A DNA stretch of 64,000 nucleotides from Roseburia sp. 831b (GTDB lineage Bacteria; Bacillota; Clostridia; Lachnospirales; Lachnospiraceae): NCBI RefSeq assembly GCF_001940165.2, contig NZ_CP135162.1, positions 1,889,501-1,953,500 on the forward strand. Direction: 5' to 3'. The notes under the pieces were generated by a model. That model did not search any database, was not told where the DNA came from, and saw nothing but the letters and a program-made list of their open reading frames with translations. Position numbers and translations under genes: made by a program. Shown piece by piece: positions 45,804 through 54,732 of the stretch (position 1 is its first letter; each line of letters begins with the position of its first letter).

Positions 45804-46553
45804 TTAATCTCCATTCTCATATCGTACTTCTTTTAACAGCAAGCCCTGTGGTGGTGCAGTATAACCGGCAAATTCCCTGTTTTTTCCGTCCAGAATCTTT
45901 GGAATCTCTTCCACTTCACGCCGGTTACTTCCAATCTCAATCAAAGTTCCTGTCAGAATCCTTATCATATTTTGTAAAAATCCGTTTCCGGTATAAGATA
46001 TGACAATATCGTCTTTTTCTTTTTCCACCTGAATCTGATAAATTGTGCGCACAGTCGACTTTTTCATCTTCTTATTTCCACAAAAAGATGCGAAATCATG
46101 CGTTCCCGTCAAAAGTGCTGCCGCCTTTTTCATGCGGTCTATATCCAGTTTTTCCTCATACTGGTAACTGAATCTTCGTCCAAACACGTCGGGGATTTTG
46201 CTGTTATGTATTCTGTATACATACGTTTTCTCTATCGCCTGATAGCGGCTATGGAAACGCTCGTCCACCTCCTCAATGGAAATGACTGCTATGTCCTCCG
46301 GCAGATACTGATTCAGGGTAGCAAAAATCTCATCCTTTGACCAATGTTCCTCTAACTTGAAGTTTGCGACCTGCCCTGCGGCATGCACGCCTGCGTCTGT
46401 TCTCCCGGAGCCAATCACCTCAACCACATGACCTGCCATGTTCGATAACACATGCTCTAATTTTCCCTGAATCGTGGCATCTGTCGACTTCTGCCCCTGC
46501 CAGCCTTTATAACGTGTTCCATCATACTGTATGATAATCTTGTAATTTTTCAT
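45804..46553 (-). CDS. truA: tRNA pseudouridine(38-40) synthase
   Basis: 249 aa, standard TruA length. Modifies U38-U40 of the tRNA anticodon stem. Seen: IIQYDGTRYKGWQGQ, the catalytic Asp in GSGRTDAGVHAAGQVANF, FHSRYQAIEKTYVYRI, GTHDFASFCGN and YTGNGFLQNMIRILTGTLIE. Promoter not clear; a terminator lies just upstream (46579-46622), so truA starts a new unit with recJ and the two genes after it. Confidence 0.96.
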   Translation of the reverse strand: MKNYKIIIQYDGTRYKGWQGQKSTDATIQGKLEHVLSNMAGHVVEVIGSGRTDAGVHAAGQVANFKLEEHWSKDEIFATLNQYLPEDIAVISIEEVDERFHSRYQAIEKTYVYRIHNSKIPDVFGRRFSYQYEEKLDIDRMKKAAALLTGTHDFASFCGNKKMKKSTVRTIYQIQVEKEKDDIVISYTGNGFLQNMIRILTGTLIEIGSNRREVEEIPKILDGKNREFAGYTAPPQGLLLKEVRYENGD

Positions 46554-46578
46554 CTTAATCGCATTGCCTTTCTACACA

Positions 46579-46622
46579 AATCAAAAAGTGCTGTTTCCAC
46601 AACGTCACAGCACTTTTTGATT
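46579..46622 (-). terminator. Terminator before truA
   Basis: AATCAAAAAGTGCTG and CAGCACTTTTTGATT, perfect 15-bp arms with a 14-base loop. It ends the transcript of the peptidoglycan-binding protein gene, about 110 bp past its stop codon. Confidence 0.85.
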
Positions 46623-46733
46623 CTTCCTGTCTTCTATTTTACCACAATTTTTCCTAGAAACCAACACTTTAACCATCCTTGATTCCAAGCGGCTTTTTCC
46701 ATAACCAAAATGTATAAAAACTGCGTTATGCAA

Positions 46734-47996
46734 TCAAACCAGCTCGGCAATTCTAGAAACCGCAACGTAGATTTCCGATATTTTATACCAGGTACGGTAA
46801 TCGACAATTCCTGTTACCGGGAGACCAAAAATCGACTGGAACTTTTCAACCGCCTGCTTGGTTGCCTGCCCGAAAATGCCATCCGGTGTAATCCTTGGAA
46901 TTGCCGGATAAGACTGGGAAATCCGCAAAAGCTGTTCCTGCATCTGGCGCACCTTATCCCCGGTAGAGCCCACCATAAGGTCTACCCTTGGCCACGAGGA
47001 CGGAATTCCTGATATTTCCTCCGCCACATTGATAAAAATACTGTTTCCATAATAGTAGCGCAGAATCTCAATCGCAGAATAATTCTGGTCACCTAAATAT
47101 TTGCTGCCCCACTGGCTTAACCAGTTACTGCAGGTGACACGCTGCCCGTCACAGTACTGTGTTAAGATTGGCTGGCTTACATTCGGTCTGGACAGATAAT
47201 TTTCGAACATCTCATCGACAATGTCTGAGATACGGTCGAAAATATTTCTTCCAAACGACCACTTCTGGTCGTATGCCGTCGAGGAGGTAATCGTAAAATT
47301 ATAACCTTTGTTCCGGTACCACTCCGTGTATACACGATTCATGGTAAACGACATAATTGCTAAAATGTTGGCACGCAGTGTCGCATCCGGCCATGTCGCA
47401 TAAATCTCACTGGATGCCACATTTTTGATGTAATCTTTATAGCGGACATAATAATCCATCGCAGTTGAATCACCTGGTGCACCGTCATGGACAATCACAT
47501 ACTCCGGCACAACAACCCTGCTTAAAACTATCTCCCCCGACTCTGCAATCGGCTTAATTTCAGATTCTGCAATCTTTGCCGGATAATCTCCAAACAGGGT
47601 ATTTACCGGTATCACAATGGTATCAATCGGGTTTCCCGGTGCATTTTCCTCCTGCAGCCTTACCTTCTGCAATGCGGTCTCGTCAGAAAAGATTTCAATA
47701 CCGCTAACAGTAATCGGGCGATATCCTTCAGCAGTGACACGCACCGTGTACTGTGAGAATGGTTGTGTTTCTGATGGCTCCATCGAGTATTCAAGTGGAG
47801 GCGCAGCAAGGTCCAGCAACTCTGTCTGTCCTGATTCATTCGTGTTCACTTCCTCTATATTTTGTTCTGGGTCTCCGGAGTAAGACAACTCCACTTTTGC
47901 ATTCTTAATCGGGGTCTGATTCACAGATGTCACAACGTCAACCTGCAGTCTTCCCTTGTCTATATTCTCGTTTTGCATCCCTTTTAGATTCTGCAT
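46734..47996 (-). CDS. Peptidoglycan-binding domain protein, possible spore-related
   Basis: 420 aa if started at ATG 47996 (TTAGGTGAGAG upstream); longer readings reach 48074. N-terminal carboxypeptidase-regulatory-like beta domain (about 15-130, GRLQVDVVTSVNQTPIKNAK, YTVRVTAEGYRPITVSGI); a middle region (about 160-330) with IYATWPDATLRANILAIMSF and NRVYTEWYRNKGYNFTITSS, which resembles the SpoIID-type core found in clostridial spore or germination proteins; and a C-terminal PG_binding_1 domain (about 345-415, GSTGDKVRQMQEQLLRISQS, PDGIFGQATKQAVEKFQ). No signal peptide is visible. Role at the wall or spore coat is an inference. Confidence 0.8.
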   Translation of the reverse strand: MQNLKGMQNENIDKGRLQVDVVTSVNQTPIKNAKVELSYSGDPEQNIEEVNTNESGQTELLDLAAPPLEYSMEPSETQPFSQYTVRVTAEGYRPITVSGIEIFSDETALQKVRLQEENAPGNPIDTIVIPVNTLFGDYPAKIAESEIKPIAESGEIVLSRVVVPEYVIVHDGAPGDSTAMDYYVRYKDYIKNVASSEIYATWPDATLRANILAIMSFTMNRVYTEWYRNKGYNFTITSSTAYDQKWSFGRNIFDRISDIVDEMFENYLSRPNVSQPILTQYCDGQRVTCSNWLSQWGSKYLGDQNYSAIEILRYYYGNSIFINVAEEISGIPSSWPRVDLMVGSTGDKVRQMQEQLLRISQSYPAIPRITPDGIFGQATKQAVEKFQSIFGLPVTGIVDYRTWYKISEIYVAVSRIAELV

Positions 47997-48039
47997 GTTA
48001 CTCTCACCTAATCTCATTCGGTATAGTTTATGCAACATA

Positions 48040-48078
48040 AAAAAAAGTGATAACCTTTTCCCTAAAGTTACCACTTTT
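48040..48078 (-). terminator. Terminator of the hybrid kinase gene
   Basis: Minus strand AAGTGGTAAC pairs with GGTTATCACTT around ~11 bases and is followed by T8; 14 bp beyond the stop codon. Confidence 0.85.
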
Positions 48079-48091
48079 CCTTCTTATCTAA

Positions 48092-50206
48092 CTACATTTT
48101 TAAATGCATCTGAATCGTCTCAAACAAAAGCGTCGGGTCAATTGGCTTTGTCAAAAAATCTGACATTCCCGCATCAAATGCCTTTCTCTTATCTTCTTCA
48201 AATGCGTTTGCAGTCAATGCAATAATCGGAAGATCTTTTACATCCGCCCGCTTCATTGCACGGATTTTTCTTGTCGCCTCTAGTCCATCCATAAGCGGCA
48301 TCCTGACATCCATTAAGACAACATCGAATGCAAACGGCTCACTCTTTTCCATCATTTCCACCGCTTCTTTTCCATTGACGGCCTTTTTCACCTGGATTCC
48401 CTTGCTTTTTAAAAGACGCTCTAGAATCATCATATTTAAGGAATTATCCTCCACGACGAGCGCATGGCATTTCTGGTAAGATACGGTTTCATCGAGTCTT
48501 ACCATCTTTCTCTTCTTTTGACAAATCTGCTCCTTAGTCGCAAACGGAAGGACAAGATGAATACGAACCGTCGTTCCCTTATCAAGCTCACTTTCAATCG
48601 AAATTATACCGTCCATCAGGTAGATGATATTTTTTACAATGGCAAGTCCCAATCCGGTTCCGTTATAGGCTCCACCTATATCATTTTCCCGCTCAAATGG
48701 AAGCATCATTTTCTTCTGGAATTCTTCACTCATTCCACATCCGGTATCCTGAATCACAAAATTGCACGCAATATAGTCTTCTGTCGCGCTTCCATATTCC
48801 TCTTTATAGACAACCGTTCCACCTTTTGGCGTATATTTTACCGCATTGGATAGAATATTGAAAAAGATTTGGTTAAACCGGATCTTATCGACATAAAACG
48901 GCGCGATATGCGCTCCTTTTTGCATGATAAACTCAAGTCCTTTTTGCTGACAGAGCGGTTTGAAAATACATTCAATATAATTCCAGTATTCCTCCTGCTC
49001 GTACACCTCAGGATGAAGTTCTAACTTTCCATTTTCAATACGGGACATATCCAAAATATCGTTGATAAGCCCCATTAAAAAATCGCTTGCTGTCTCGATT
49101 TTTTGCAAATCATCTAAGACATCGCCCTCGCTTGCCCCGGTGTAGTCCTCTCTTGCAATTCGTGTCATATTGACAATCGCATTCATCGGTGTACGAATGT
49201 CATGGCTCATATCCGACAAAAACTGTGTCTTTGCCTGGTTTGCATTCTGTGCCTTTTTCTGCTCCTCAATGTCAATGCAATTACACATGTATTTTCTTTT
49301 CACAGATGTCATCTCGGAAAGATAAATGCTTCCTAGCACCCAGACATTTGTGCCATCTTTTCTTTTGATGCAAACCTCACATTTTCCTTCGTCCCCGACC
49401 TTCTGCAAGGAATCAATCATCGTCCTGATTTTGTTCGCATCGACAAAAATATCCTCTAGCCGCCAAAATCTATTTGCTAACATCTCCTGTTCTGTGTAGC
49501 CAAACAGACGCAACCCATTGTTATTGATGCTGTTAAAATGATAATAAAAACCGTCCGTCTCACATTCAAACAGGCCGCACTGCACCGTATCGTAAATCTC
49601 TTTGTATTTGGCACTTAAAATGAGCATCTCTTTTCCATCTAAAATCTGCTGGATTCTGACATTCGAAAACAGATAGTGAAAAAAGATTCCAAGAACGGCA
49701 AAAATCGCTGCATTTGTGATGTCCTTGTAGGAATAATATGGCGACTTCACATGGTAGGAAAGCGCACCAAACGCAAACGCAACCAGCGTAATCACACTGG
49801 TCATAAAAATTGGATGACCACTCAAAATTATCGCAAGCAAAATCATGGCGATTGGAACGATGACACCTTTACTGTCCACGCTCAAAAACACACTGATGTA
49901 GATTGCAAACGCTTCAATAATCACAATCACAACACTAAACAGAATTTCTAGAATCCGGTCTAAATATTTTCCGTGTCCACTTGTTGCAAACACAAGCCCT
50001 ACGCTGCTGACAAGCGCTAACATATACGCTGGAAATGCCGCCGGATTCGGATCCGATAGATATGCCGCAATTACCATAAAAATTGTAATCAGGCAAAACC
50101 CGTGGGCAAACTTCCGGTTGCTGATTGAGATATCCTTTTTCACTGATTTATAAACTTCCGGTGAATATCCATAATAACAGACATCCTCTATGATTTTCTT
50201 AATCAT
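48092..50206 (-). CDS. Membrane-bound hybrid sensor histidine kinase
   Basis: 704 aa if started at ATG 50206, seven bases behind TGGAG (the ATG at 50218 is part of that site). Five or six N-terminal spans (about 35-185), a PAS domain (about 200-320), HisKA with H339 in DMSHDIRTPMNAI (numbering from 50218), an HATPase_c domain (N box FNILSNAVKYTPKGG, DTGCGMSEEFQKKM, GTGLGLAIVKNI), and a C-terminal receiver (VVEDNSLNMMILERLL; phospho-acceptor Asp in VVLMDVRMPLMDG; ALTANAFEEDKRKA). No separate response regulator or output domain is nearby, so phosphorelay output is unknown. The IS91 element lies just upstream of its promoter region. Confidence 0.93.
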   Translation of the reverse strand: MIKKIIEDVCYYGYSPEVYKSVKKDISISNRKFAHGFCLITIFMVIAAYLSDPNPAAFPAYMLALVSSVGLVFATSGHGKYLDRILEILFSVVIVIIEAFAIYISVFLSVDSKGVIVPIAMILLAIILSGHPIFMTSVITLVAFAFGALSYHVKSPYYSYKDITNAAIFAVLGIFFHYLFSNVRIQQILDGKEMLILSAKYKEIYDTVQCGLFECETDGFYYHFNSINNNGLRLFGYTEQEMLANRFWRLEDIFVDANKIRTMIDSLQKVGDEGKCEVCIKRKDGTNVWVLGSIYLSEMTSVKRKYMCNCIDIEEQKKAQNANQAKTQFLSDMSHDIRTPMNAIVNMTRIAREDYTGASEGDVLDDLQKIETASDFLMGLINDILDMSRIENGKLELHPEVYEQEEYWNYIECIFKPLCQQKGLEFIMQKGAHIAPFYVDKIRFNQIFFNILSNAVKYTPKGGTVVYKEEYGSATEDYIACNFVIQDTGCGMSEEFQKKMMLPFERENDIGGAYNGTGLGLAIVKNIIYLMDGIISIESELDKGTTVRIHLVLPFATKEQICQKKRKMVRLDETVSYQKCHALVVEDNSLNMMILERLLKSKGIQVKKAVNGKEAVEMMEKSEPFAFDVVLMDVRMPLMDGLEATRKIRAMKRADVKDLPIIALTANAFEEDKRKAFDAGMSDFLTKPIDPTLLFETIQMHLKM

Positions 50207-50315
50207 TCTAATCTCCATTCAAACATTTTCATACGATTCCTCTAATTCCTAAATATACCATTTCTTTCCATTTATGACTAGAGATATTGCAAAAATGTGT
50301 AAAATAACATAAAAA

Positions 50316-51659
50316 AGTGTCTTCGACACTCTCAACTCCCCTAGCCCCTCATTCATGAGGGGTAGGGGTTTTCTTATCTCCTTCTTTATTGTAAAATTCT
50401 ATTATGAATATATTACAATCCATCTTTACCGATTATTATGAACACATCATTTACCAACTCCATCCTCGTCCTGCTGTCATTGAAAATGTCAACAAGATGA
50501 TTCATTGTGGTGACTCTTCTCACGGTGGTGCCATGTATGGCTGTCCTCACTGCGGAAATCTTAAATTTGTTCCCTTTCGCTGTAAAAGCCGTTTTTGCCC
50601 TTCCTGTGGAAACAAATACAACCAGCTTCGTTCTTTTCAGATGTCCTGCAAGCTCGTTTCCTGTGTTCACCGCCATTGTGTTTTCACCATCCCAGAGGAA
50701 CTCCGCATTTATTTTCTCAAAGACAGGTCTCTCTTAAATTGCTTATTTCATTCTGTCCGTGACGTTGTCCTTCGTATGTTTTCCAAAATGAATAAAACTG
50801 AAAACTTTACTCCCGGATTTATCTGTGTTCTTCACACCTTTGGGCGTGACTTAAAATGGAATCCCCATATCCATGCCCTCATCTCTGAAGGCGGTGCTGG
50901 CAACATCACTCCCTGGCGTCCTGTCAAACACTTTGATTACAACTTTCTTCGTAATGCCTTCCGCAAAGTGCTGCTTGAACAGCTCTCCTTCCGTATTGGT
51001 CCCACCTTTCGTAAAGTTAAAAATGAAATGTACACAAAACACTCCAATGGTTTTTATGTTCGTGCAAAGCCAAATCTCTGCACTCCTGATATTACCATTA
51101 AATACATCAGCCGATACCTCGGCAGGCCTGTTATCGCCACATCACGTATTGATTATTATGACGGCGAAAATGTAACCTTTCATTACACCAGACACGAAGA
51201 CAACAAAACAGTTACTGAAACCATCCCTGCTTTGAACTTCATCCAAAAACTAATTGTACACATCCCCGAAAAACATTTCAAAATGCTTCGCTACTATGGG
51301 ATATATGCCAAACATCATAAACAGGAAAAGAATCTCCGTAAATGTATTTCTGCTGAAAAACAACATTTCCTGCGTTCTATCCAGGACTGGCGGCACTCCA
51401 TTCTTCTCTCTTTCGGATACGACCCTCTCTGCTGTTCCGAATGTGGCACTTCTATGTTGGTTTTAGAAGTTTACCACAAAAAAACTGCACTATTTGAACA
51501 ATATCGAAAGGTTATGGGATATGGATAACTCCATGCTCATAGTAATTCTTTCTCCATAGTCAGATAGTGCAGCTGTCCTAAACCAAAACAAAAAACTTCA
51601 TAAACAACGTCATGGCGAATCCACCATTCGCTCTTTTGTCATGTCATTTTTTATTTCAA
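50316..51659 (+). mobile_element. IS91-family insertion sequence (ends approximate)
   Basis: One transposase gene flanked by hairpins in place of terminal inverted repeats, as expected for rolling-circle IS91 elements. Left side: AGTGTCTTCGACACT (50316-50330) and then CCCCTAGCCCCTCAT...GAGGGGTAGGGG (50338-50368). Right side: GCGAAT/ATTCGC hairpin (51615-51631). GTTC at 51660-51663 follows, fitting the IS91 habit of inserting next to GTTC; this sets the proposed right end and is an inference. The left end is uncertain to some tens of bases. No target duplication is expected for this family. Confidence 0.75.
50404..51528 (+). CDS. IS91-family Y2 transposase
   Basis: 374 aa, apparently intact. 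N-terminal zinc-binding domain (transposase_zn-bind type: MYGCPHCGNLKFVPFRCKSR, then FCPSCGNKYNQ with paired cysteines), then the HUH/Y2 catalytic domain (Y2_Tnp type): the His pair in WNPHIHALISEG and the tyrosines in KYISRYLGRP, with FHYTRHEDNKTV after. It nicks and joins one strand for rolling-circle transposition. Further C-terminal zinc ribbon-like CCSECGTSMLVLEVYH. The ATG follows a weak site (ATTGTAAAATTCTATT), in keeping with low transposase expression. Confidence 0.93.
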   Translation: MNILQSIFTDYYEHIIYQLHPRPAVIENVNKMIHCGDSSHGGAMYGCPHCGNLKFVPFRCKSRFCPSCGNKYNQLRSFQMSCKLVSCVHRHCVFTIPEELRIYFLKDRSLLNCLFHSVRDVVLRMFSKMNKTENFTPGFICVLHTFGRDLKWNPHIHALISEGGAGNITPWRPVKHFDYNFLRNAFRKVLLEQLSFRIGPTFRKVKNEMYTKHSNGFYVRAKPNLCTPDITIKYISRYLGRPVIATSRIDYYDGENVTFHYTRHEDNKTVTETIPALNFIQKLIVHIPEKHFKMLRYYGIYAKHHKQEKNLRKCISAEKQHFLRSIQDWRHSILLSFGYDPLCCSECGTSMLVLEVYHKKTALFEQYRKVMGYG

Positions 51660-51706
51660 GTTCATTATACACTATTTCTGACTGTTTGAGAAATTTCCTA
51701 TAAAGT

Positions 51707-51738
51707 AAAAAAGAAGCGGTATTACCACCACTTCTTTT
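51707..51738 (-). terminator. Terminator of the BlaI-type gene
   Basis: Minus strand AAAAGAAGTGGT and ACCGCTTCTTTT form an imperfect hairpin followed by T6, 23 bp past the stop codon. Confidence 0.75.
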
Positions 51739-51761
51739 ATGTGTTCCACTGTTTTCCATAA

Positions 51762-52142
51762 TTATACGTTTTGAACAGAAACCTGCTCTTTTACTTCTCT
51801 TTTCTGCTGTTTGGTGAGCACATCACTCTCAAACAATCCTTTTACAAAAGTAGCTGCATCCCCATTGTTCCAGAATCCAAAGTAGTCTTTTAAAATCTGA
51901 TCGCGGAACTGCTCTTTTGTCACCTTCGGATGATAGTAAAAATATCTTCCTTTCCGATGCATTTCAAGAAATTCTTTCTTGACAAGACGTACCAAAAAAG
52001 TAGACACGGTCTGCTGTTTCCAACCTTTTTTGTATGTTTCATTTACAATACTTGTAATCTGCGAAACCCCTAAATCTTCTGCACTATCCCAGATACATTT
52101 CATAACAACCTGTTCACATTCTGATAATGAATATTCTTCCAT
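51762..52142 (-). CDS. BlaI/MecI/CopY family repressor, orphan
   Basis: 126 aa penicillinase-repressor family winged helix: LSECEQVVMKCIWDSAEDLG, QITSIVNETYKKGWKQQTVS, TFLVRLVKKEFLEMHRKGRY and FYYHPKVTKEQFRD follow the family closely. Usual members are cleaved by a BlaR1/MecR1 membrane protease encoded next door; none is present here, and no beta-lactamase gene is in the window. The next gene upstream is glmS and downstream is the IS91 element. Ribosome binding site GAAGGAGGATAACAA. An inverted repeat over its own promoter points to autoregulation. Confidence 0.9.
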   Translation of the reverse strand: MEEYSLSECEQVVMKCIWDSAEDLGVSQITSIVNETYKKGWKQQTVSTFLVRLVKKEFLEMHRKGRYFYYHPKVTKEQFRDQILKDYFGFWNNGDAATFVKGLFESDVLTKQQKREVKEQVSVQNV

Positions 52143-52169
52143 TTGTTATCCTCCTTCGACTGACTACTT

Positions 52170-52206
52170 TTGTAATTAGTATACCATTTCTAACTACAAT
52201 TTTCAA
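52170..52206 (-). promoter_or_regulatory. Promoter and operator of the BlaI-type gene
   Basis: Minus strand TTGAAA (52206-52201), 17-bp spacer, TATACT (52183-52178). The inverted repeat TTGTAATTAG (52170-52179) / CTAACTACAA (52190-52199) covers the -10 box and spacer, so a dimer bound there would exclude polymerase. Another imperfect palindrome, ATACAATTcggCAATTTGTAT, lies further upstream at about 52228-52252. Confidence 0.7.
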
Positions 52207-52331
52207 CCAATCGAGGGGTCAAAAGCACTATACAATTCGGCAATTTGTATACTGTTTTCGCACTTTTTCACACAATTTGACCTGGAAAGAACCAGGCACA
52301 CTTTTCCATCTGTTTTTTGATTCATTGCCGC

Positions 52332-54149
52332 CTATTCTACGGTGACAACTTTTGCAAGATTTCTAGGCTTATCAACATCATATCCTTTGTCGGCGGAGAC
52401 ATAGTAGGCTAACAACTGTAAGGCAACCGATGCCGGAATTCCCATAAATGCATCGCGCACATTTGGAAGCGCAACCGTCTCATATTCCTTTGTAGTAGGG
52501 TCCTGCAAGGATTCTTTGATGAATAAGACCACATCTGCTCCTCTGGAACGAACCTCCTTGATATTGGAAAGCTCTTTTTGCTTTAATTTTTCCTGTGTAA
52601 TCAGGGCAACCACCGGCGTATCCGTTGTGATAAGCGCAATCGGTCCGTGTTTTAACTCACCGGATGCATAAGCCTCCGAATGAATGTAGGACACCTCTTT
52701 TAACTTCAGGGAACCTTCGAGCAGCAATGCATAATCGAGTCCTCTTCCAATCATAAACAAATCTTTTGCAGTAATCACGTTTTTGGCAATCAGGTGAATC
52801 TGTTTTTTGTTTGCCAACACCTGTTCTACCGCCGCCGGGACCTGTTCAAAATCACGGATATAGGATTTTACCTCATCCTCACTCATTTTTCCTCTGATAT
52901 AGGCAATTCGCGCTACCAGAAGATAAAAAACAGTAAGCTGGGTTGTATAAGCCTTCGTGCTTGCCACCGCAATCTCAGGACCTGCGTTGGTGTAAAGGAC
53001 ATAATCGCTCTCTCTTGAAATGGAGGAACCTTTTACGTTCAAAATAGACATGCAGGTTGCACCCTTTTTCTTTGCATATTTTAATGCCTCTAACGTATCA
53101 ATCGTCTCGCCGGACTGTGATACTGCAACTACAAGTGTCTTTTCATCCACCACTGGATCCGCATACATAAACTCGGATGCAAGCTCCACATCAATGTGCA
53201 TCTGCAGCATGGATTTCACCAGAGACTGCGCAATCAATCCTGCATGCATTGCCGTTCCACATGCCACCACACAGATTCGCTCACAGTTTTTCAGAACGGA
53301 ATCTGGCAGTCCATCCTTGGAAAAATCCGGGAATCCATCTACAATACGTCCTTCCATCGTCGCACGGATTGCGTCTGGCTGTTCCATGATTTCTTTTTCC
53401 ATATAAAAAGGATACGCTCCCTTTTCGCTGCTGTTTAACTCCCAGTCTGCCACCTGATATTCCGGTTCTACCGTCTCACCTGTCAGTGTAGACAAGCGCA
53501 CTCCGTCCTGCAGCAGCTCTAAAATATGATATTCCGGTACCACAAAATAACGGTTCGTAAACCGGCAAAGCGCTGTCACATCTGACGCAAGCATAGCACC
53601 TGCCTCACTGTATGTTGCGACGATAGGGCTGACATTTCGAATGGAAAAAATTCTTCCCGGCTGATCTGCAAAAAGCATCACAAGTGCAAAGGTTCCTTTC
53701 AAAACTCCAACTAATTTTGTAATTGCTTCATCCGGATTTCCCTTGTAAAAATGATTCAATAACGCTGCTGCAACCTCTGTATCCGTCTCCGATACCAGCT
53801 CATTTTCCAACTCATATTCTTTGGTAAGCTCTTTGTAATTCTCAATGATTCCGTTGTGCACCAATGTAACTTTTCCAACCTGATGCGGATGTGCATTCAA
53901 ATCACATACCCCACCGTGTGTTGCCCATCTGGTATGACCAATCCCGTATGTTGCGTCCTGACCGAGCGAACCGCACTTTTTTCTTAAATCTGCCACTCTG
54001 CCCGCGCACTTGCAGACAGACACGGTTCCCTCTTTCTCTCCATACGCAATACCGGCACTGTCATATCCTCGATATTCCAACAGTTCCAGTGCGTCTAAAA
54101 TTACGTCTCTTACCTTTTCTTTTCCTGTATAACCAATAATTCCACACAT
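52332..54149 (-). CDS. glmS: Glutamine--fructose-6-phosphate aminotransferase
   Basis: 605 aa, first enzyme of hexosamine synthesis: fructose-6-P + Gln to glucosamine-6-P + Glu, feeding peptidoglycan. Residue 2 is the catalytic Cys of the N-terminal glutaminase (MCGIIGYTGKEKVRDVILDA; GIGHTRWATHGG; HNGIIENYKEL); two SIS domains follow (VACGTAMHAGLIAQSLV, VAVSQSGETIDTLEALK, ASTKAYTTQLTVFYLLVARI; and SYIHSEAYASGELKHGPIAL); C-terminal DKPRNLAKVVTVE is the conserved tail. Control by a self-cleaving ribozyme in its leader (54262-54402). Weak ribosome binding site AAAGATGG. Confidence 0.97.
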   Translation of the reverse strand: MCGIIGYTGKEKVRDVILDALELLEYRGYDSAGIAYGEKEGTVSVCKCAGRVADLRKKCGSLGQDATYGIGHTRWATHGGVCDLNAHPHQVGKVTLVHNGIIENYKELTKEYELENELVSETDTEVAAALLNHFYKGNPDEAITKLVGVLKGTFALVMLFADQPGRIFSIRNVSPIVATYSEAGAMLASDVTALCRFTNRYFVVPEYHILELLQDGVRLSTLTGETVEPEYQVADWELNSSEKGAYPFYMEKEIMEQPDAIRATMEGRIVDGFPDFSKDGLPDSVLKNCERICVVACGTAMHAGLIAQSLVKSMLQMHIDVELASEFMYADPVVDEKTLVVAVSQSGETIDTLEALKYAKKKGATCMSILNVKGSSISRESDYVLYTNAGPEIAVASTKAYTTQLTVFYLLVARIAYIRGKMSEDEVKSYIRDFEQVPAAVEQVLANKKQIHLIAKNVITAKDLFMIGRGLDYALLLEGSLKLKEVSYIHSEAYASGELKHGPIALITTDTPVVALITQEKLKQKELSNIKEVRSRGADVVLFIKESLQDPTTKEYETVALPNVRDAFMGIPASVALQLLAYYVSADKGYDVDKPRNLAKVVTVE

Positions 54150-54261
54150 AACTTTTCCATCTTTCTATTATTATTTTTTATTCTTCATTCTCAAAATTCT
54201 GCCTTTTCTGGTTCTTGGTTCCAAAATCTGGCTCTCTTTTTCAATTCTTGATTTTGACTTT

Positions 54262-54402
54262 TCATCTTCCTTATACCGTATTTGTTTTGCAGTCACCCGC
54301 ATATTTGCCGGTATATCTCGCAGGGAAGTCCACGGAAGGGCATCCGCCGAATTTTCGATCACCCTTCTCCTCGTCAACCTGTCAACGCAGGTACATGGCG
54401 CT
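54262..54402 (-). ncRNA. glmS ribozyme: glmS ribozyme/riboswitch
   Basis: On the minus strand the leader carries the ribozyme core: AGCGCC with the cleavage site between A54402 and G54401, then stem P1 (ACCTG/CAGGT), TTGACGAGGAGAAGGGTGAT, CGAAAATTCGGCGGATGCCC and paired AGAAGGG/CCCTTCC. P3/P4 follow (CTTCC/GGAAG and ATACCG/CGGTAT), ending near 54262. Glucosamine-6-phosphate acts as cofactor for self-cleavage, after which the 5'-OH mRNA is degraded, lowering GlmS. The RNA ends ~110 bases before the glmS ATG. Confidence 0.95.
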
Positions 54403-54485
54403 AAATGGAAAAGTATGCATTCTGGTTCACATTCCAGACCAAATTGTGTCAAAAAGTATGATTTAGTTTTCAAGGTACGTCACCT

Positions 54486-54514
54486 ACTATACTATTTATG
54501 CGTCAAAAACGCAA
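54486..54514 (-). promoter_or_regulatory. Sigma-A promoter of glmS
   Basis: Minus strand TTGCGT (54514-54509), 17-bp spacer, TATAGT (54491-54486). The start point would be ~75 bases before the ribozyme cleavage site. Confidence 0.75.
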
Positions 54515-54565
54515 GTGTGCATTTGTTCCGGCATGCGCGCTTGTTTTCCCTTGCTACTTATACAA

Positions 54566-54631
54566 ACAAAAATAGCGTAGCAACCAGGGGATTCTCTCAG
54601 GAAAGAGATTCTCCTAATTGCTGCGCTATTA
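54566..54631 (-). terminator. Terminator of ilvE
   Basis: Minus strand AATAGCGCAGCAA pairs with TTGCTACGCTATT, with inner GGAGAATCTCT/AGAGAATCCCC pairing, followed by TTTTGTTTG. One long hairpin of over 50 bases, ~100 bp after the ilvE stop codon. Confidence 0.85.
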
Positions 54632-54732
54632 TCTGCTATACTACCATCGCGCGAGAGGTTTTTGAATTGCACACTCTGATTACTGTATTACAAGTACTCA
54701 ACCTTTCACATTCTGACTTCAATATGTTTTTC

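Noticed and set aside
54171..54473. 100-aa minus-strand ORF and overlapping plus-strand ORF 54215-54466
   Set aside because: Both lie across the glmS ribozyme; composition is not protein-like and no ribosome binding site is present.
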